In this document: positions 45,394 through 53,352 of the stretch, piece by piece | Position numbering within the stretch: position 1 is the stretch's first letter | Layout of the letters: each line of letters opens with the position of its first letter | Assembly (NCBI RefSeq): GCF_037338445.1 | Contig: NZ_CP147838.1 | Location: 1,736,001 to 1,800,000, forward strand | Reading direction: 5' to 3' | DNA from: Salinibaculum sp. SYNS191 | GTDB lineage: Archaea; Halobacteriota; Halobacteria; Halobacteriales; Haloarculaceae | Length of the DNA stretch: 64,000 nucleotides | Position numbers and translations under genes: made by a program | Notes under the pieces: generated by a model | Databases searched by the model: none | What the model was told of the DNA's origin: nothing | What the model saw: only the letters and a program-made list of their open reading frames with translations

Positions 45394-46215
45394 ATGCGAG
45401 AGCCGACTGTGTCTCGACGACATGTGTTGACAGTTGTATCGTCGGTCGGGCTTGCAGGCCTAGCAGGTTGTTCGGGCGGGGACACACCCGCTGACGCGGC
45501 AGAGCCGACTGTAACGGAGACTGCAACCGCCACACCGACGGCGACGGGCACCGAGTCACCAGCCGGCGGCACTGACGGACAGGTCGACCTCCCGCCAGGA
45601 ACGAGTGCGTCCGGCATCGCCGAGCCGGGGCAACTCATCCAGACGACGCAAGCGGCACTCCGGCAGAACGGGTACGACATCACCACGACGCTGACGAGTG
45701 GTGACCCCGACAGGACGATTACCCAGCACTTTCGGAGTAGCTTGGAGTCGAAACGCCACTCGTTCGTGTTCGACGCCCCCGACGGAACGGCGCGTGTCTT
45801 CGTTGGCAATGGGACGATTTACCAGCAATCTGGTGGGTCGGACACCAGTACACGGCCCCTGGACCAGCAGTTCGACGAGTACCACCGGTCGCGGGACATC
45901 GTCCGTATGCTCGGTGGTCAGGAGACGCTCGGCGGGATTCTCGATGCAGGTGAGTTCCAGCCCAGCGGGACAGGGGAGCACCGTGGGCGGCCTGTCGTGG
46001 AGTTTGCGCTTGCAGGCGTGACTCTCGGGAGCGACGACACAGAAATCACGAGTTCGAGTGGGTCGCTGGTGATCGGGGCCGACGGGGTCGTATTCGAAGC
46101 CCGCCTCCGTGTCGAATATGCGACTGCAGAGGACGACCGAGTCTACGAGAACACGTTCGTCATCGACGAACTCGGGACTGTGTCGGTGTCGGAGCCGTCC
46201 TGGGTGCAAGAGTAG
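45394..46215 (+). CDS. Tat-type lipoprotein with Thr-rich linker
   Basis: A 273-residue exported protein. SRRHVLTVVSSVGLAGLAGC gives a twin-arginine motif and lipobox. Residues 30-65 form a Thr/Ala/Glu linker. The rest is a beta-rich domain with TLTSGDPDRTITQHFRSS and VEFALAGVTL, a shape like LolA/LppX-type lipoproteins. I recall a family of such proteins in haloarchaea, with function unknown. The 49876-50646 gene encodes a protein of the same layout. Confidence 0.7.
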   Translation: MREPTVSRRHVLTVVSSVGLAGLAGCSGGDTPADAAEPTVTETATATPTATGTESPAGGTDGQVDLPPGTSASGIAEPGQLIQTTQAALRQNGYDITTTLTSGDPDRTITQHFRSSLESKRHSFVFDAPDGTARVFVGNGTIYQQSGGSDTSTRPLDQQFDEYHRSRDIVRMLGGQETLGGILDAGEFQPSGTGEHRGRPVVEFALAGVTLGSDDTEITSSSGSLVIGADGVVFEARLRVEYATAEDDRVYENTFVIDELGTVSVSEPSWVQE

Positions 46216-46371
46216 TATCGCAGAAGCAGTGGTGCAGTCTCTCGGTCAGGTGTATTGAGCGCTCACTGACGAGCGGGGGTGTACTCACAGCAGGGTCCGT
46301 CTCGCTCCGCGACGACGATTCGTGGCCCAGCAAATCGGCCACCGACAGGACCGGGGTCAGTCGAGGCCGTC

Positions 46372-47103
46372 CTAGTTGACTGCTTTGGAGAGCTCGGCAC
46401 CCGCCTTGAACTTGACCTCGTTTTTCGCCCGACTCGTCTGTTCGCGGCCAGTCTGCGGGTTTCGGCCAGTGCGAGCCGAGCGCTTCGAGATGCTGAACGA
46501 CCCGAATCCACCCAGTCCGACGCTGTCACCGCCGTTCAGTATCGTCGCTGCTGACGTTACGAAGGCGTCCAGTCCTCGTTTGGCATCCGCCTTCGAGAGG
46601 CCGCCGTCTGTGTGACGTGGCGTGTCGCTCGCAATCCGCTCTGCGTCGATCACGACATCTGCGTCTCGACACCTCGGCGCGGACTGATTTCGACGTGTAT
46701 CACCGTTGCCGGGGACGAGGTCGAGTGCAGCAGCGAATTCTGGACACGGATCGAAGCGAACCGGCGACCCGTCTCTGGCCCCCTTGTCTGTCTGCGGCCC
46801 CCGGCCGGTCCGAGCAGACCGTTTCGAGATGCTGAACGAGCCGAAACCGGCCACGGCTACCCGGTCGCCCTCTTTCAGCGCCCGTGTCGTCGCGTTCGTA
46901 ATCGTCTCGACGACTTGCGTCGCATCTGCTTTCGAGAGCCCAGCAGTGCTTGCCATCTTCTCGATTAACTCGGCCTTCTTCGAAGCCAGTGCCGACCCCG
47001 GAAACGCAGCCAACCCGGCCCCCAACAGGAGCGTCCCGGCACCGGTTCTGTAGAGGAGCGCTCGCCGCGAGAGTCTCCATTCTCCGTCCGTCGTCTGTCT
47101 CAT
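46372..47103 (-). CDS. Tat-exported protein with two bacterial-type HU domains
   Basis: A 243-residue protein with an unusual arrangement. Residues 12-40 are a Tat signal: SRRALLYRTGAGTLLLGAGL ending in GSALA before a predicted cut at 40/41. Residues 41-130 form HU domain 1 (ASKKAELIEKMASTAGLSKADA and GFGSFSISKRSARTGR). Residues 168-243 form HU domain 2, with the same 16-residue arm motif and RNPQTGRE. HU domains bend DNA non-specifically in bacteria, and archaea normally rely on histones. Here the protein should be outside the cell or on its surface. The middle linker is Arg/Asp-rich with two cysteines. A palindrome lies upstream. Confidence 0.85.
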   Translation of the reverse strand: MRQTTDGEWRLSRRALLYRTGAGTLLLGAGLAAFPGSALASKKAELIEKMASTAGLSKADATQVVETITNATTRALKEGDRVAVAGFGSFSISKRSARTGRGPQTDKGARDGSPVRFDPCPEFAAALDLVPGNGDTRRNQSAPRCRDADVVIDAERIASDTPRHTDGGLSKADAKRGLDAFVTSAATILNGGDSVGLGGFGSFSISKRSARTGRNPQTGREQTSRAKNEVKFKAGAELSKAVN

Positions 47104-47113
47104 AGAATAATCG

Positions 47114-47132
47114 CACACGTATAAGACGTGTG
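47114..47132. promoter_or_regulatory. Inverted repeat upstream of the HU gene
   Basis: CACACGT at 47114-47120 and ACGTGTG at 47126-47132 form a perfect 7-bp inverted repeat with spacer ATAAG, ending 11 bases before the start codon. An A/T-rich tract (aatatataaaattac) lies just beyond and probably contains the TATA box. The repeat would sit near the transcription start, a place for an operator. Confidence 0.5.
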
Positions 47133-47246
47133 AATATATAAAATTACTTACTATATGGCAACCCACGAGTACGAAAACGAAAGAGAGGGGAACGGAACAG
47201 GTAGCAGTGACTAGTAGCCTGGCGACGGAAAGTCGGGTCGATAGTT

Positions 47247-47876
47247 TCAGAGGGCGATGCGCAGAATATCTCCGGCGGAGACGTCGGTGAACAACCCGTC
47301 CTCATTCTCGAGCGTGAAGGAGAAGGTTCCATCGCCCCCGCGTTCCATCGAGTCCTCGTCGACCGAGAATTGGGAAGCCTGAGCCGTGTCGTCTCGCGTC
47401 TCGTTGTCCTGGCGCTCCGGGTCAGCGTTTTGTAGCTCGTAATCCGTTGCGTCGATCGAAATCGAGTTGGAGGCGGTGAGTTTTACCGGCTCATCGACGG
47501 ACGTCACGGACGTCACGGTATTTTCTCCGAGAGTAACATGTGCCACGACGCGTGTCTCGTCGGGTGAATCACGCGGGGCGACGTTGACGTGGACGACGTC
47601 CTCGTCCAGTTCCGACGTCCACACCTGGAAGTGGACGGCTGCACCGTCGTCGAAGTAGCTCTGAACCGTGTCGTTCGCCCAGGCGGTCTCGATGGCCTGG
47701 TCGACAGCCGCGTCGCTGACCGCAGCAGGAGTAAGGACGTCGACGGTGTGGTCGGAGGGCAATGCATCAGCCGACGCTGTGTCGGCTACCGGGGTGGCCG
47801 TGCTCGCGGTGACGCCACCACTCGCCCCGAGGGCAAGCAGTGCCGCGACCGCGAGTGTGAGTGCTTTCGTTCGCAT
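47247..47876 (-). CDS. Secreted protein controlled with the membrane wHTH regulator
   Basis: A 209-residue protein with a Sec signal (MRTKALTLAVAALLALGASG) and cleavage around VTASTA. The mature part is acidic and beta-rich: DHTVDVLTPAAVSDAAVDQA, FQVWTSELDEDVVHVNVAPR and VTSVDEPVKLTASNSISIDA. It has no recognised domain. Palindromes AAACGCGTTT and GACGCGTTTC lie 146-188 bases upstream, shared with the region upstream of the divergent 48843 gene. The regulator 48115-48696 may therefore control it. Confidence 0.6.
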   Translation of the reverse strand: MRTKALTLAVAALLALGASGGVTASTATPVADTASADALPSDHTVDVLTPAAVSDAAVDQAIETAWANDTVQSYFDDGAAVHFQVWTSELDEDVVHVNVAPRDSPDETRVVAHVTLGENTVTSVTSVDEPVKLTASNSISIDATDYELQNADPERQDNETRDDTAQASQFSVDEDSMERGGDGTFSFTLENEDGLFTDVSAGDILRIAL

Positions 47877-48021
47877 CGTGTGTGAATCGTGGTCGCGGCG
47901 GGCCGAGACGGGCGGGCAGATGGCCGCGTGAGCGCAGCGGGGCACCGAGCCGTCCGTCCCGACTCGCCGCAGTCGTACGTTGTATGAAAGACCACATAGG
48001 CATTGATTGGAAAGAGGGCAG

Positions 48022-48064
48022 AAACGCGTTTGGAAGGGCTCTACGGAGATTTCAGACGCGTTTC
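48022..48064. promoter_or_regulatory. Palindromic operator-like pair (AAACGCGTTT, GACGCGTTTC)
   Basis: The decamer AAACGCGTTT at 48022-48031 is a perfect palindrome and GACGCGTTTC at 48055-48064 a near-perfect one, with the centres 33 bases apart (about three helical turns). They stand between the regulator gene and the 47247-47876 gene. The same core recurs at 48770-48779. Confidence 0.55.
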
Positions 48065-48114
48065 GGGGCAGACGAAAGAGCACTGTCGTGGGACGTCTTT
48101 ACCGCGGAGCGCGT

Positions 48115-48696
48115 CTACTGAAGGTGGACCGTATTGCCCATACCGCTCCGTTTGCGCTCGATCAGTCCACGGTGTTCTAGCTTGTCGAGCGTTCGGCTGA
48201 CCGTCGCCTTCGAGAGGTCGGTTTCCTCGACGAGTTGCCGCTGCGGGAGCGTCCCATCGGCCTCGATCAGCAGTTCGTAGATCGTTTCCTGATTGTGTGT
48301 GAGCCTCTCGAGTGTCGCCTCCCACCGCTCAGTGTCTGGCGGGGAACTGTCGGCGGGACCCTCAGCCCGGGGAGCCTGTATCGTGCCGCCGTTCGGTACC
48401 GTGGGCGGGCGCGCGTTCGCCTGCGTCGCCGACTGCTCTGTGGATGAAAGCACGTGTGCCTGGTCGTGAAAGACGAGATAGGTGCCGCTGACGCCACTGA
48501 CGAACGCCCCGACCACGAGCAGTGCCGCTTCGCGATAGGTGAAATACTCACCCACACTCGTCGTCTGCGCGCCGTTTTCTCCGAGCGAGACCATCACCGG
48601 CGAGGGGGTAATCAACTGGACGGCAAGAACGAGGATGGCAGCGATGAACACGACCGCTGCCAGCAGGTGTGTGTGCTGGAGGGGCTGGAAACGCAT
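48115..48696 (-). CDS. Membrane-bound winged-helix transcription regulator
   Basis: A 193-residue protein with two hydrophobic segments at about residues 10-28 and 52-75 (VVFIAAILVLAVQLITPSP and AALLVVGAFVSGVSG). A flexible polar linker follows, then a C-terminal winged helix (TLERLTHNQETIYELLIEAD, then LPQRQLVEETDLSKATVSRT and LDKLEHRGLIERKRSGMGN) of MarR/IclR type. The DNA-binding domain should face the cytoplasm. It is probably autoregulated: AACGCGTTT-like sites lie on both sides of the gene. Both flanking genes encode exported proteins, so it may sense envelope status. The ATG at 48696 directly precedes the first helix. Confidence 0.72.
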   Translation of the reverse strand: MRFQPLQHTHLLAAVVFIAAILVLAVQLITPSPVMVSLGENGAQTTSVGEYFTYREAALLVVGAFVSGVSGTYLVFHDQAHVLSSTEQSATQANARPPTVPNGGTIQAPRAEGPADSSPPDTERWEATLERLTHNQETIYELLIEADGTLPQRQLVEETDLSKATVSRTLDKLEHRGLIERKRSGMGNTVHLQ

Positions 48697-48768
48697 AGGG
48701 GATGGTTTTGATACGGGGACTTTATGTCTGCCGGAATACATAGGCGGAAGAGGCCGTGAAATGGCCGT

Positions 48769-48802
48769 GGAACGCGTTTGAAACGGGTTTGGAACGCCTT
48801 TC
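48769..48802. promoter_or_regulatory. Phased triple operator array
   Basis: Three consecutive 10-11 bp sites, AACGCGTTTG, AAACGGGTTT and GGAACGCCTTT, are arranged with about one helical turn between centres. They are 42-74 bases upstream of the 48843 start and 73-106 bases upstream of the divergent regulator start. A TATA-like cttatt lies immediately downstream on the plus strand. Confidence 0.6.
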
Positions 48803-48842
48803 ACCCGGGGCTTATTGAGGCCTTTCAGCGAACGGTGACAGT

Positions 48843-49559
48843 ATGAACGACGTCATTCGCTCGCGCCTGCGTGTCCTCGCCGGTCTCGCTGTACTCGGCA
48901 TCGGACTGGCTGGGGCCGGAACTGCCTTCGGTATGGCCGGGCCACTGGCCGGCACGGGCCCGACACCGGAGTTCGTCGTCTCCGACGAAACGGTGACGTT
49001 CTCAGCAGGCGGTGAGTCGGACACCGTCGTCGGCAATCTCTCCCGCGTCAGTGAACTCACGATAGAAGAAACTTCGGCCGGCCAGTTCACTATCCGGACG
49101 GCAGACGACCACCCCCTGACCCGGAGCGAACGACGACGAGCGCGGACGATTGCGACGAGCAATGCCACGGTGAGACAGACGCTCAACAGCGTGGACACCT
49201 ACGAACTCACAGTCGAGCCGGTGCAGACGGTGAACGTCTCTGCCTCGAACGTCGTCTCTCTCAATATCACCGGCGAGGAGAGACAGGCAAATGGCACGTT
49301 TCGTGGCGAGTTCAGCATCACAGACAGTGAGTCAGCTACCGGGGAAGATGGAGTCGTAACACTCACGCGGGACTCCAGCTACGTTGACGGTCGTGCCGTC
49401 GTGCACGTTCGCCAGCCCGGAGTGGACAGCCGACAGGCACTCCACGTGACGGTCGATGTCGACCTGGTGAACGGCACAGTCACAGACATCCTCAACTGGA
49501 ACACGCTCGGGCAAGAATCCTCGACAGTCACCGGGAAGACGACCGAGATTGCGGGGTAA
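48843..49559 (+). CDS. Exported protein with beta-rich repeats
   Basis: A 238-residue protein with an N-terminal hydrophobic signal (LRVLAGLAVLGIGLAGAGTA). The mature chain is rich in Ser, Thr, Val and Asp, with repeated strands (TVTFSAGGESDTVVGNLS and VSASNVVSLNITGEERQ), likely a surface beta-sandwich. It is divergent from the membrane regulator and preceded by the phased palindromic array, so probably a direct target. Residues 90-100 (RSERRRARTIATSN) form the only basic stretch. No named family is recognised. Confidence 0.6.
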   Translation: MNDVIRSRLRVLAGLAVLGIGLAGAGTAFGMAGPLAGTGPTPEFVVSDETVTFSAGGESDTVVGNLSRVSELTIEETSAGQFTIRTADDHPLTRSERRRARTIATSNATVRQTLNSVDTYELTVEPVQTVNVSASNVVSLNITGEERQANGTFRGEFSITDSESATGEDGVVTLTRDSSYVDGRAVVHVRQPGVDSRQALHVTVDVDLVNGTVTDILNWNTLGQESSTVTGKTTEIAG

Positions 49560-49875
49560 CCTCGTGACTGGGCGTTGGCCCTGGACTGGCCCTGGACACC
49601 CGTGCACCGGGTACCGCAATCGGAGTCTGAGTGAACGCACTTCCGCGGGAACGGGTCTGTGACACCGGGGAACCTTCGGAGTCGAGCACCGGTCTGAACA
49701 GAACAGTTAGTGACGGGACAGGAACCCCACTCGTGGACGTTCTCGACTGACGCGAAACGTCCCCGCACGGAGACGTCCCCGCACGGGAGCGAGTGCGGGC
49801 CAGCGCCCGCGGGTGAGCGAGCGACGACCGACTTCGAGTGCGACTGCTGTTCGCGGACGGTTCACACCCGGCGAG
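49560..49875. other. 316-base gap with two 14-bp direct repeats
   Basis: No gene is supported. ACGTCCCCGCACGG occurs at 49757-49770 and again at 49773-49786, followed by an inverted segment (GGGAGCGAGTGCGGGCCAGCGCCCGC). A short plus-strand frame (49710-49907) includes ECDCCSRTVHTRRV, a zinc-knuckle-like string, but lacks the second CxxC and runs antisense into the next gene, so it was not called. Confidence 0.5.
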
Positions 49876-50646
49876 TCACGGACGGTCCGTCACTTCGATG
49901 CGAATGATTTCGTTGTCGTTCGCGTCGAACTGGACTGCCGAGAGGAGGAACGGGTGGTTCTCGTTGATGCACAGGTCCCAGTACTTCGTCGCTCCCTGGT
50001 CCTGGCCCCGGACCACGGTACAGGAGACCCCGTCGACCGTGTCCGAGCCGACGACTTCGAACTCGGTCGTGACGTCGTCGTCGGCCGTCGTCATGGTCCA
50101 CGCGTTTCCTTGAGCGAGCTGGTGGCCCAGTATCGCAGTGTGTAAGCTGCGCGTGATGTCGAACGCGGTGGTCGGATACTCGGAGAGTTGCGCGGTGATG
50201 TTCGCCTGGGTTCCCGTGACCGTCTCCGAGACCGTTTGGCCGCCGGTGGCCGTGTAGGTGATGTCCGCCGTCACCTGCTCGCCAGAGACGCTCGTCGTCT
50301 GCCAGGTGAGGTTCCGGGTGTCGGAACCGAAGGCCATAGTGAACGCGTACCTCTCACCGCTGGTGAAGCGCGTCATCGAATCACTACTGCCACCGCCAGA
50401 TGCTGTCGCCGTTGCCTGGGCAGTGGCAGTCGGCGTCGGCGATTCCGCGGCGGACGACTCCGTCGGCGTCGGTGACGTTCCCCCGGTTTCCGTCTCCGTT
50501 TCGGTCGGTGCCGGTGTCGATTGGACCGTCGGCGATGGTTCGGCCCCGTCCGACCCATCGTCCGGGGAGTCACCGGCACAGCCAGCGAGTGCGATGAGCG
50601 CGGCGAGCGCTACGACCAGAACGATCCGTCGTGAGTGGTTCCACAT
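49876..50646 (-). CDS. Lipoprotein with Thr/Ser/Pro linker
   Basis: A 256-residue protein. LVVALAALIALAGCAGDSPD is a signal with lipobox (LAGC). Residues 28-90 are a low-complexity Thr, Ser, Pro, Glu and Ala linker. Residues 95-256 are a beta-rich domain with FTSGERYAFTMAFGSDTRNL, SCTVVRGQDQGATKYWDLCI with two cysteines, and NEIIRIEVTD. It is likely anchored outside the membrane. It resembles the 45394-46215 lipoprotein in layout. Function is unknown. Confidence 0.7.
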   Translation of the reverse strand: MWNHSRRIVLVVALAALIALAGCAGDSPDDGSDGAEPSPTVQSTPAPTETETETGGTSPTPTESSAAESPTPTATAQATATASGGGSSDSMTRFTSGERYAFTMAFGSDTRNLTWQTTSVSGEQVTADITYTATGGQTVSETVTGTQANITAQLSEYPTTAFDITRSLHTAILGHQLAQGNAWTMTTADDDVTTEFEVVGSDTVDGVSCTVVRGQDQGATKYWDLCINENHPFLLSAVQFDANDNEIIRIEVTDRP

Positions 50647-50855
50647 GGACGCGGGGGATTTGAAACGTGATTGGCAAGTAACCGGACGCTACGTATCTAG
50701 TGTCCCGGGGAGTCGGTGCGTACACGCCCGAAACGCCCGTATCTGCGTCTCACTCGGCGATTGCGCGGCAGGTGTACACCACGACGTTCCTGACGGATTC
50801 GCGGAGAGCGGTCACTATCGCTCGGTGGGAGTGCAGCCCGCGCCACGGTCCAGCA

Positions 50856-50863
50856 TTTAAGTA
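50856..50863 (+). promoter_or_regulatory. TATA element (TTTAAGTA)
   Basis: TTTAAGTA at 50856-50863 is an archaeal TATA-box match in GC-rich surroundings. Its centre is about 28 bases upstream of the ATG at 50888, the spacing expected for leaderless initiation at that ATG. Confidence 0.5.
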
Positions 50864-50887
50864 CCACGGATTTGAAACCTCGTTGTA

Positions 50888-50968
50888 ATGTTCGGGGTGC
50901 CGTCGGAGAACGAGTCCACGCCGCCGCGCGGCCGGCGCTCCCGTGGAGGTGCGAGTCTATGGACCTGA
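50888..50968 (+). CDS. Possible 26-residue leader peptide
   Basis: An ATG positioned about 28 bases after the TATA element opens a 26-codon frame. It reads FGVPSENESTPPRGRRSRGG and ends at a TGA (50966-50968) that overlaps the start of the membrane protein gene (ATG 50959). It could be a regulatory leader with reinitiation downstream, or a chance frame. Confidence 0.3.
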   Translation: MFGVPSENESTPPRGRRSRGGASLWT

Positions 50969-51846
50969 AGGGAGCGGTCTACAGGACAGCAGCGGTGGCG
51001 TGGGCACTACTCGTGTTCGGGGCGTGGATAGCCGTCGACCAGGGGCACGCCGCGCCCTCGCTGTCCGTCTCGGACGTCCCGGGTGGGTCGACGGGGGCGT
51101 TGGCCGGTGCGCTGGTCGCCGCCGTCGCCGGGTGGATGGTCATCGGCTACCTGCAGCAGGGACACGAGGCCGACCAGTGGCGGGAGGTCGGTCAGCGGGC
51201 GGGATTCCAGCCGGACGACAGCAAAACTCCGCCGGAACTGACTGGCACCGTCGACGGCCGGACCGTCACCGCTCGCTACGATACGCGTACCCGCGGGAGC
51301 ACAGAAGGTGGCGTGAGCCAGGTCACGTTCACCTTCGGCGAAGTGGCGCTAACCGACCCTGTCGACGCTGGCCTGGTGGTCGGCCCTGCTGGCGAGAAGG
51401 TCAGCGTCGAGAACGGGGTCGGGACCCTCGAGTTCGACGACATGGCCGAGACCGCTTCCGACGTGGCGGGGCTCGTCGCCGCCGAGACGGACGGCCTCGT
51501 CCTGGTGGGGACCTCGGCTGCGGTCGTCGAGTCCATCACCGACGGCCTGTCGGGGAGAGCGTTACGTGCGATGCGGGACCTGGAAATCGTATCCGCCGGG
51601 GACGCGTCCGGCGTGGTCGCCAGGTGGGCCGAGACACGCAACGAGGCGTTCGCGGAGGCCGGGAGTTCCATCGAGTATCCGGTCGACAGTCTCACCGAGC
51701 GCATCCCGGGCGACGCCGGGACGGTCACCGTCGAAATCGAGGCATCGATAGAGGACGCCGACGAACTCCGGCGGTTCACCGAGGGGGTCGTCGCCATCGC
51801 GGACGCCTTCGAGGAAGCGACCGCTCGCACGCCGGCGTCCGGATAG
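50959..51846 (+). CDS. Membrane protein with two N-terminal helices, unknown function
   Basis: A 295-residue protein. Two hydrophobic segments lie at about residues 10-27 and 45-65. The large remainder is acidic and probably cytoplasmic, with alpha/beta features (EVGQRAGFQPDDSKTPPEL, then VTARYDTRTRGSTEGG and GLVLVGTSAAVVESITDGLS). There are no catalytic motifs that I can name. The ATG at 50959 fits the hydrophobic N terminus; a TTG in frame at 50872 would add a non-haloarchaeal basic extension and was rejected. Confidence 0.62.
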   Translation: MDLKGAVYRTAAVAWALLVFGAWIAVDQGHAAPSLSVSDVPGGSTGALAGALVAAVAGWMVIGYLQQGHEADQWREVGQRAGFQPDDSKTPPELTGTVDGRTVTARYDTRTRGSTEGGVSQVTFTFGEVALTDPVDAGLVVGPAGEKVSVENGVGTLEFDDMAETASDVAGLVAAETDGLVLVGTSAAVVESITDGLSGRALRAMRDLEIVSAGDASGVVARWAETRNEAFAEAGSSIEYPVDSLTERIPGDAGTVTVEIEASIEDADELRRFTEGVVAIADAFEEATARTPASG

Positions 51847-51881
51847 GGGCACACTCCGAGTCGAGGCACCCGCGCCGGCCG

Positions 51882-52373
51882 TCAGAAGTTCCCCGAGGAC
51901 GCGTCGACGCCGCGAATCCCCTGCAGGGTCGAGTACAGGCCGTACAGGACCAGCAACACCCCGATACCGGGGCCGGCCCAGTACCACAGCGGTGCGCTCT
52001 CGTCGATCAGGAACGCGGCGTTCGGGTTGTCGGCGTTCACGTAGGCGGTGAGGGTACTCCTCTCCGCGTATCGGTCGGCGATCTCCTGTGCTCGGGATTC
52101 GGAACCCACCATACTGCCATTGTTCGGGTAGAGCGAACTGCTCGTGTATTCGGTCCCCTCGTACGTGTAGCGATACGTCACCTGCGGCGAGTGCTGTATC
52201 TGGCCTTCGCTGTTCCGGACTTCGACCACCTCCGACGAAATCACGGTGGCATCGACAGGTTCGGCGTTGCTCCTGTCTTCCTGATACGGGACGATCTGGA
52301 GCCAGGCGAAACCGGCGAATCCCAGCCCGATGACGACCGCAGCGAGGCCGACGACGATATACTCCGTATTCAT
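51882..52373 (-). CDS. DUF3592-type membrane protein
   Basis: A 163-residue protein with an N-terminal helix (VVGLAAVVIGLGFAGFAWLQ), an extracytoplasmic beta domain with QVTYRYTYEGTEYTSSSLYP, YAERSTLTAYVNADNPNAAF, and a second helix (WYWAGPGIGVLLVLYGLYS). The helix-beta-helix arrangement and the P.V.YRY.. / Y.G..Y motifs are those of DUF3592 proteins, whose function is unknown. A TATA-like ctttttataga is placed just upstream of the start. Confidence 0.78.
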   Translation of the reverse strand: MNTEYIVVGLAAVVIGLGFAGFAWLQIVPYQEDRSNAEPVDATVISSEVVEVRNSEGQIQHSPQVTYRYTYEGTEYTSSSLYPNNGSMVGSESRAQEIADRYAERSTLTAYVNADNPNAAFLIDESAPLWYWAGPGIGVLLVLYGLYSTLQGIRGVDASSGNF

Positions 52374-52569
52374 GTTCCATCTTTTTATAGAGGAATTGGC
52401 AATAATGTTTATCCGGAACGTCGACACCTGCTGGGCCGGAGCGGGAGCACTCCGCACCGGTAGCTACCCGGTGCAGACTGACAGTCCACGACACTCCGGT
52501 GCAGGTTCGGGCCGCAGACACCGCCACAGTTTTCGCCATTACCATTACAATCGCTAGACACGATTGGAT

Positions 52570-53256
52570 ATGGGACTCGTCGCCGAATTCGATATCGACT
52601 GTCAGGCGTTGCCGCTCGCTGGAGTGGCTGCGGACGTCCCCGACGCGACGCTGACGCTCGACATGCAGTTCAATCACGGGCACCGACCCCTGTTTCTGGT
52701 CACCGTACAGGACGGGTCGCAGACGGCAATCGAGACCGCCCTCACGGACGCGTACGACGTGGGGGAGTGGACGCTCGTCGGGCAGGCCGGCGAGACCCGT
52801 CGCTATCAGACACTCCCGGCGCTCAGTCTGGAGGAGCAACTCGGTGAGCATCTCGACGACCTCGACGGGCTCGAAGCGCTCGCGACGGCCGATGCCATCA
52901 TCGAGCGAATCGAGGTGGTACCGGACGGGTGGCGACAGACTGGCTGGTTCGCCGACCGGGACGCATTCACTGCGTTCGCCTCGTTCTGGCAGGGCAACGC
53001 TGGCTTCCGGGTACACAGACTCACGCGAGACGGGGAGTCCGAACCGCCGGGCGACGGACTGACCGACCGCCAGCACGAGGCACTCCGCATCGCCTACGAG
53101 CGGGGCTACTTCGACATCCCGCGGCGGGCCTCTCTGGAAGACGTTGCCGGGGAACTGGATATCACACCCTCCTCCGTCTCCGAGCGGTTGCGCCGGGCGC
53201 AAACCCAACTCATCGAGGAGACGGTGGCGACGACGTGGCCGCCACTCCCGAACTGA
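52570..53256 (+). CDS. HTH_10 (bacterioopsin-activator type) regulator
   Basis: A 228-residue protein. Residues 1-150 form the sensory-like N-terminal domain common to these regulators. The C-terminal part reads LTDRQHEALRIAYERGYFDI, then PRRASLEDVAGELDITPSSV and SERLRRAQTQLIEE. This is the HTH_10 signature in which the LTxRQxExLxxAxxxGYF motif precedes the recognition helix. It controls promoters near its own gene or elsewhere; the ABC exporter genes follow after 97 bases on the same strand and are plausible targets. The ATG at 52570 is preferred over a TTG two codons upstream. Confidence 0.85.
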   Translation: MGLVAEFDIDCQALPLAGVAADVPDATLTLDMQFNHGHRPLFLVTVQDGSQTAIETALTDAYDVGEWTLVGQAGETRRYQTLPALSLEEQLGEHLDDLDGLEALATADAIIERIEVVPDGWRQTGWFADRDAFTAFASFWQGNAGFRVHRLTRDGESEPPGDGLTDRQHEALRIAYERGYFDIPRRASLEDVAGELDITPSSVSERLRRAQTQLIEETVATTWPPLPN

Positions 53257-53352
53257 CCGAGCACGACGCGCTCTGCGAGCGGTCGCTGACTTAAAGGGCA
53301 CCACGAATTCGAGACGCACCTACCCGAATCCGTCTCGACGTCCGAGTCGCCT

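Noticed and set aside
49710..49907. Short zinc-knuckle-like frame (ECDCCSRTVHTRRV)
   Set aside because: Only one CxC-type knuckle is present, the rest is low-complexity, and it runs antisense into the lipoprotein gene.
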